Shown: positions 4,892 to 6,994 of the stretch, piece by piece
Position numbering within the stretch: position 1 is the first letter of the stretch
How the letters are laid out: each line of letters starts with the position of its first letter
Source of the DNA: Prevotella sp.
GTDB taxonomy: Bacteria; Bacteroidota; Bacteroidia; Bacteroidales; Bacteroidaceae
NCBI GenBank assembly: GCA_017424205.1
Contig: JAFPAS010000188.1
Span: forward strand, 1-6,994
Length of the DNA stretch: 6,994 bases
Direction: 5' to 3'
Made by a program: the position numbers and the translations under genes
Notes under the pieces: generated by a model
Seen by the model: only the letters and a program-made list of their open reading frames with translations
Database searches by the model: none
Told to the model about the DNA's origin: nothing

Positions 4892-4923
4892 CAAAAGTAT
4901 AACGAAATCTTCATCACACCAAA
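4892..4923 (-). promoter_or_regulatory. Bacteroidetes-type promoter for the leftward structural operon
   Basis: On the - strand TTTG (4923-4920) is followed after 20 bp by TACTTTTG (4899-4892). Together these match the TTTG / TAnnTTTG pattern of the Bacteroidetes primary sigma factor. The expected start of transcription lies a few bases downstream, leaving a leader of about 20 nt before the protease ATG at 4865. Confidence 0.6.
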
Positions 4924-4969
4924 TTTCCGTGAACCCCCTGCATACTTCTATGTAACTGATACACACTTA

Positions 4970-5001
4970 TTTCCATTCACAAAGATTACTTGCTAACTTT
5001 G
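4970..5001 (+). promoter_or_regulatory. Bacteroidetes-type promoter for terS-terL
   Basis: TTTC (4970-4973, one mismatch to TTTG) is followed after 20 bp by TAACTTTG (4994-5001), a full TAnnTTTG match. Spacing equals that of the leftward promoter. The transcript would start near 5008 and carry a leader of about 50 nt with two inverted repeats ahead of the terS start at 5057. Confidence 0.5.
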
Positions 5002-5002
5002 C

Positions 5003-5038
5003 ACCTGTACAACTATAACAGGTGTTGCAAGCAACACC
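5003..5038 (+). promoter_or_regulatory. Paired inverted repeats in the terS leader (possible operator or alternative hairpins)
   Basis: ACCTGT (5003-5008) pairs with ACAGGT (5018-5023). GGTGTTGC (5021-5028) pairs perfectly with GCAACACC (5031-5038) across a two-base centre. The two repeats share GGT at 5021-5023, so as RNA only one could form fully at a time. They begin just downstream of the -7 box, where a repressor operator or a leader switch could act. The symmetry is seen directly; function is inference. Confidence 0.4.
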
Positions 5039-5056
5039 ATAAAACACTCTATAAAA

Positions 5057-5521
5057 ATGAATAAAAAAGAAATCGAAAACAAAAAAGAATTAGCACGCGT
5101 ACTATATCTTAACGGCATGTCAAGAAACGAAATAGCACAGCGAGTTGAAGTAAGCGAAGTCACAGTCACTAACTGGGCGAAAAAATACGCTTGGAAAGAG
5201 GCAAGAGCTGCGAAAAACATCACACGACCAGAACTCGTCAACAAACTTCTATTAACAATCGACAGACTTATCGAACAGGTCAACGAGTCGGACGACGCTA
5301 CTCTCATCGCAGGACTCGGCGACAAACTCGCAAAGCTTTCATCCGTAATCGAAAAACTCGACAAAAAAGCTAACGTCGTCGACGCAATAGAAGTCTTCAT
5401 GGCATTCTCTAAATGGATTGAATACCGCTCTACAATCGACCCAGAAGTCACACCAGAGCTCATGAAGGCCATCAACAAATACCAGGATCTCTACATCACA
5501 GAACAAATGGGTATACATTAA
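5057..5521 (+). CDS. terS: Phage terminase small subunit (helix-turn-helix DNA-binding)
   Basis: The 154-residue product opens with a basic helix (MNKKEIENKKELARVLYL) and a clear helix-turn-helix at about residues 20-45 (GMSRNEIAQRVEVSEVTVTNWAKKYAW). In TerS proteins this region recognises the phage packaging site. Residues 57 to about 105 are helical (LVNKLLLTIDRLIEQVNES and LAKLSSVIEKLDKKANVVD) and probably form the oligomerisation core. The tail, with PEVTPELMKAINKYQDLYITEQMG, would contact TerL or the portal. It is the first gene after the rightward promoter, followed by terL, which fixes the assignment better than the sequence alone. The start follows an A-rich TATAAAA stretch. Its TAA stop lies inside the TTAA that borders the inserted element. 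A transcriptional regulator is the main alternative, but the length and neighbour favour terminase. Confidence 0.8.
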   Translation: MNKKEIENKKELARVLYLNGMSRNEIAQRVEVSEVTVTNWAKKYAWKEARAAKNITRPELVNKLLLTIDRLIEQVNESDDATLIAGLGDKLAKLSSVIEKLDKKANVVDAIEVFMAFSKWIEYRSTIDPEVTPELMKAINKYQDLYITEQMGIH

Positions 5522-5716
5522 GGGGGGTGTTCTAAAAAATACGTCGAGTTGATTTTTGTTCTTTTTTCGTATGTGCTTGTGTAAGTTGAAGAAGGAGCAT
5601 AGCGGGCTATGTGACTGATGAAACTTGACAAAATGACATCGAAAGAGACGAAAAGCGACCGAAACAGAAACAATAGAATCAGTGAACACTTAAATTCGTA
5701 ATTTTTAGAACGTCCC
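5522..5716. mobile_element. MITE-like element with terminal inverted repeats and TTAA target duplication
   Basis: The left end GGGGGGTGTTCTAAAAAATACG (5522-5543) and the inverse of the right end, GGGACGTTCTAAAAATTACG (5716-5697), are imperfect inverted repeats sharing GTTCTAAAAA and TACG with a two-base gap. The 195-bp element is flanked on both sides by TTAA (5518-5521 and 5717-5720), as expected for a 4-bp target duplication. It has no transposase and no convincing gene. The interior holds a small inverted repeat CATAGC-GG-GCTATG (5598-5611). Removing it with one TTAA would leave terS and terL about 20 bp apart, the normal spacing for such a pair. A long minus-strand frame (5730-5518) crosses it and its inverted repeats, and I regard that as spurious. 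The parent IS family was not identified. Confidence 0.65.
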
Positions 5717-5740
5717 TTAACATTCTTCATTCCTCAAACC

Positions 5741-6994
5741 ATGCCTACTCAAACCGAAATAAAACAAGCTCTCGAACTCTGGAAAGAAAGATGCAAAACA
5801 GTTCAGCAGATGACGGATACTGCTGACCTGAAACCAGAAACACCTGCACAGAGAGACAAACGTATCGAGAAACTCAGAAAATCATACCACCTCTTCTGTG
5901 AGTACTACTTCCCGCACTTCCTACAGCTCAGAGACAAAACAACAGGAAAAATCATCAAAACTGTACATAATGCGCCATTCCATAACGAAGCAGCAAGAAA
6001 AGTTATAAGCACACCTAACCTAAAAGCTGTATTCAAATGGCCAAGAGGACACGCTAAGTCTACTCACTTCGACATCTTCATGCCGCTATGGCTCATGTTC
6101 CAGAAACAAAGACTTATTAACGTCATGGTCGTCGTAGGCAAATCAGAGGAAAGCGCAAGAACTCTCCTCGCAGATATTCAGGCTGAACTAGAATTCAACC
6201 AGAGAATTATTGCCGACTACGGACAACAGAAATCCGTCGGCAACTGGCAGGAAGGAGAGTTCGTCACTATCAGCGGAGTCGCTTTCTTCGCAAGAGGAAG
6301 AGGACAGTCACCACGCGGACTCAGATACAAGGAAGCAAGACCTGACTATATCGTCATCGACGACCTCGACGACGACGAACTGTGCAGAAACGAAAAACGT
6401 GTCAGAGAACTCACTGACTGGGTCAAGGAAGCTCTGTTCGGAGCACTCGATGTCGGAAGAGGAAGATTCATTATGGTCGGTAACCTTATCGCGAAAAACT
6501 CTGTACTCCAAAACATCATCAACACACCAGGAGTATACGTCTCTGAAGTGAAAGCTGTAGACAACAACGGATGCCCTACATGGGCTGACAAATGGACAAA
6601 GGATGAAGCGCTGCAGGCACAGCAGTTCATGGGATACAGAGCATGGCAGAAGGAAATGATGCACAACCCTATCAACGAAGGAACTATATTCAGACATGAT
6701 TGGATAAAATACAAAAAATTACCAAAACTCGACAAATATGACGAACTCGTATGCTACACAGACCCTTCCTTCAAGTCTACTAACACTAACGACTACAAAG
6801 CATCACGACTATGGGGGAAAATCGGAACAGAACTCCATCTCATCGACTGTTACGTAAGGCAGGATACTGTCTCAGGAATGGTCAGATGGCTATACGACCT
6901 ATACGAAAGAACAAGAGAACAAGCAGCTGTAAGATTCTATATGGAGGCTAACTTCATGCAGGATATTATTCTCGATGAGTTCCATACCGAAGGA
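5741..6994 (+). CDS. terL: Phage terminase large subunit (ATPase-nuclease packaging motor), C-terminus beyond window
   Basis: The frame is open from ATG 5741 to the window end (418 residues, incomplete). The ATPase domain shows a phage-type Walker A, WPRGHAKST (residues 100-108), a Walker B, YIVIDDLDDDE (about 203-213), and a coupling motif around VGNLI (246-250). The RNase H-like nuclease domain begins near residue 335, with the first acidic motif YTDPSF (Asp341) and a second acidic site in MEANFMQDI (Glu402). The third acidic residue should lie beyond the right edge. TerL pumps DNA into the prohead using ATP and cuts the concatemer. Residues 1-50 are a charged helical N-terminus. The start was chosen because the first ATG after the inserted element gives a normal distance to Walker A. 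Frequent CTC, AGA and AAC codons match terS. Confidence 0.93.
   Translation, partial: MPTQTEIKQALELWKERCKTVQQMTDTADLKPETPAQRDKRIEKLRKSYHLFCEYYFPHFLQLRDKTTGKIIKTVHNAPFHNEAARKVISTPNLKAVFKWPRGHAKSTHFDIFMPLWLMFQKQRLINVMVVVGKSEESARTLLADIQAELEFNQRIIADYGQQKSVGNWQEGEFVTISGVAFFARGRGQSPRGLRYKEARPDYIVIDDLDDDELCRNEKRVRELTDWVKEALFGALDVGRGRFIMVGNLIAKNSVLQNIINTPGVYVSEVKAVDNNGCPTWADKWTKDEALQAQQFMGYRAWQKEMMHNPINEGTIFRHDWIKYKKLPKLDKYDELVCYTDPSFKSTNTNDYKASRLWGKIGTELHLIDCYVRQDTVSGMVRWLYDLYERTREQAAVRFYMEANFMQDIILDEFHTEG

Noticed and set aside
4993..5478. 161-codon minus-strand frame opposite terS
   Set aside because: It lies antisense to a well-supported terminase gene, is Ser/Phe/Leu rich as expected of an antisense shadow, and has no neighbours on that strand to join.
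5598..5611. Intrinsic terminator within the terS-terL gap
   Set aside because: The CATAGC/GCTATG stem is short, has an effectively 2-4 nt loop and no following T run, so it does not meet a terminator pattern.
5518..5730. Minus-strand 70-codon frame across the terS-terL gap
   Set aside because: It coincides with the inverted-repeat element, starts in its right flank and ends at its left border. It is Ser/Tyr/Leu-rich without a recognisable domain; best explained as a chance frame in a MITE.
6308..6735. Two overlapping minus-strand frames opposite terL
   Set aside because: Both are antisense to the Walker B and following region of terL and show only compositional Ser/Val/Phe richness.

Overview
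The window looks like the morphogenesis region of a temperate phage or prophage from a gut-type Bacteroidota host (Bacteroides, Prevotella or relatives). Two observations support the host call. Both promoters in the central divergent region match the Bacteroidetes pattern, a TTTG-like -33 box about 20 bp from a TAnnTTTG -7 box. Gene starts are preceded by A-rich sequence and no strong Shine-Dalgarno is evident. The phage call rests on recognisable terminase, prohead protease, capsid, tail tube, tail-assembly chaperone, gp36-type and portal-type proteins. No species can be named from the sequence alone.

Layout. A 191-bp divergent promoter region (4866-5056) splits the window. To the right, on the + strand, are a small terminase subunit (5057-5521) and a large terminase that runs off the end (5741-6994). 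A 195-bp non-coding element with terminal inverted repeats and TTAA flanks sits between them and looks like a MITE. To the left, on the - strand, one long leftward cassette reads in order: prohead protease with a scaffold tail (4865-3927), major capsid protein (3884-2829), a 190-bp spacer holding an 18-bp tandem repeat, a membrane-anchored coiled-coil protein (2639-2232), an overlapping out-of-frame lipoprotein (2464-1907), tail tube protein (1917-1459), a G/GT-type tail-assembly chaperone pair with a poly-A slippery site (1439-820), a heptamer repeat array, a Mu gp36-like (DUF1320) protein (695-258), a 14-bp purine repeat, and the N-terminus of a Mu gp29-like (DUF935) portal (183 to beyond the left edge).

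How the genes work together. TerS and TerL package DNA through the portal. The protease/scaffold and capsid protein build and mature the prohead. gp36 probably helps complete the head-tail joint. The tube protein and frameshifted chaperone build a long tail; the tube family and chaperone type suggest a siphovirus-like tail combined with Mu-like head parts. The two overlapping membrane proteins are best read as envelope-disruption (spanin-like) lysis genes placed inside the structural operon.

The points most worth a second look are the -1 frameshift site, the overlapping spanin candidates with a possible one-protein spanin, the TTAA-flanked element between terS and terL, three unrelated tandem-repeat families lying at gene junctions of one operon, and the unusual order with portal and gp36 after the tail genes. 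I see no tRNA, rRNA, CRISPR, integrase, transposase or convincing terminator in the window.
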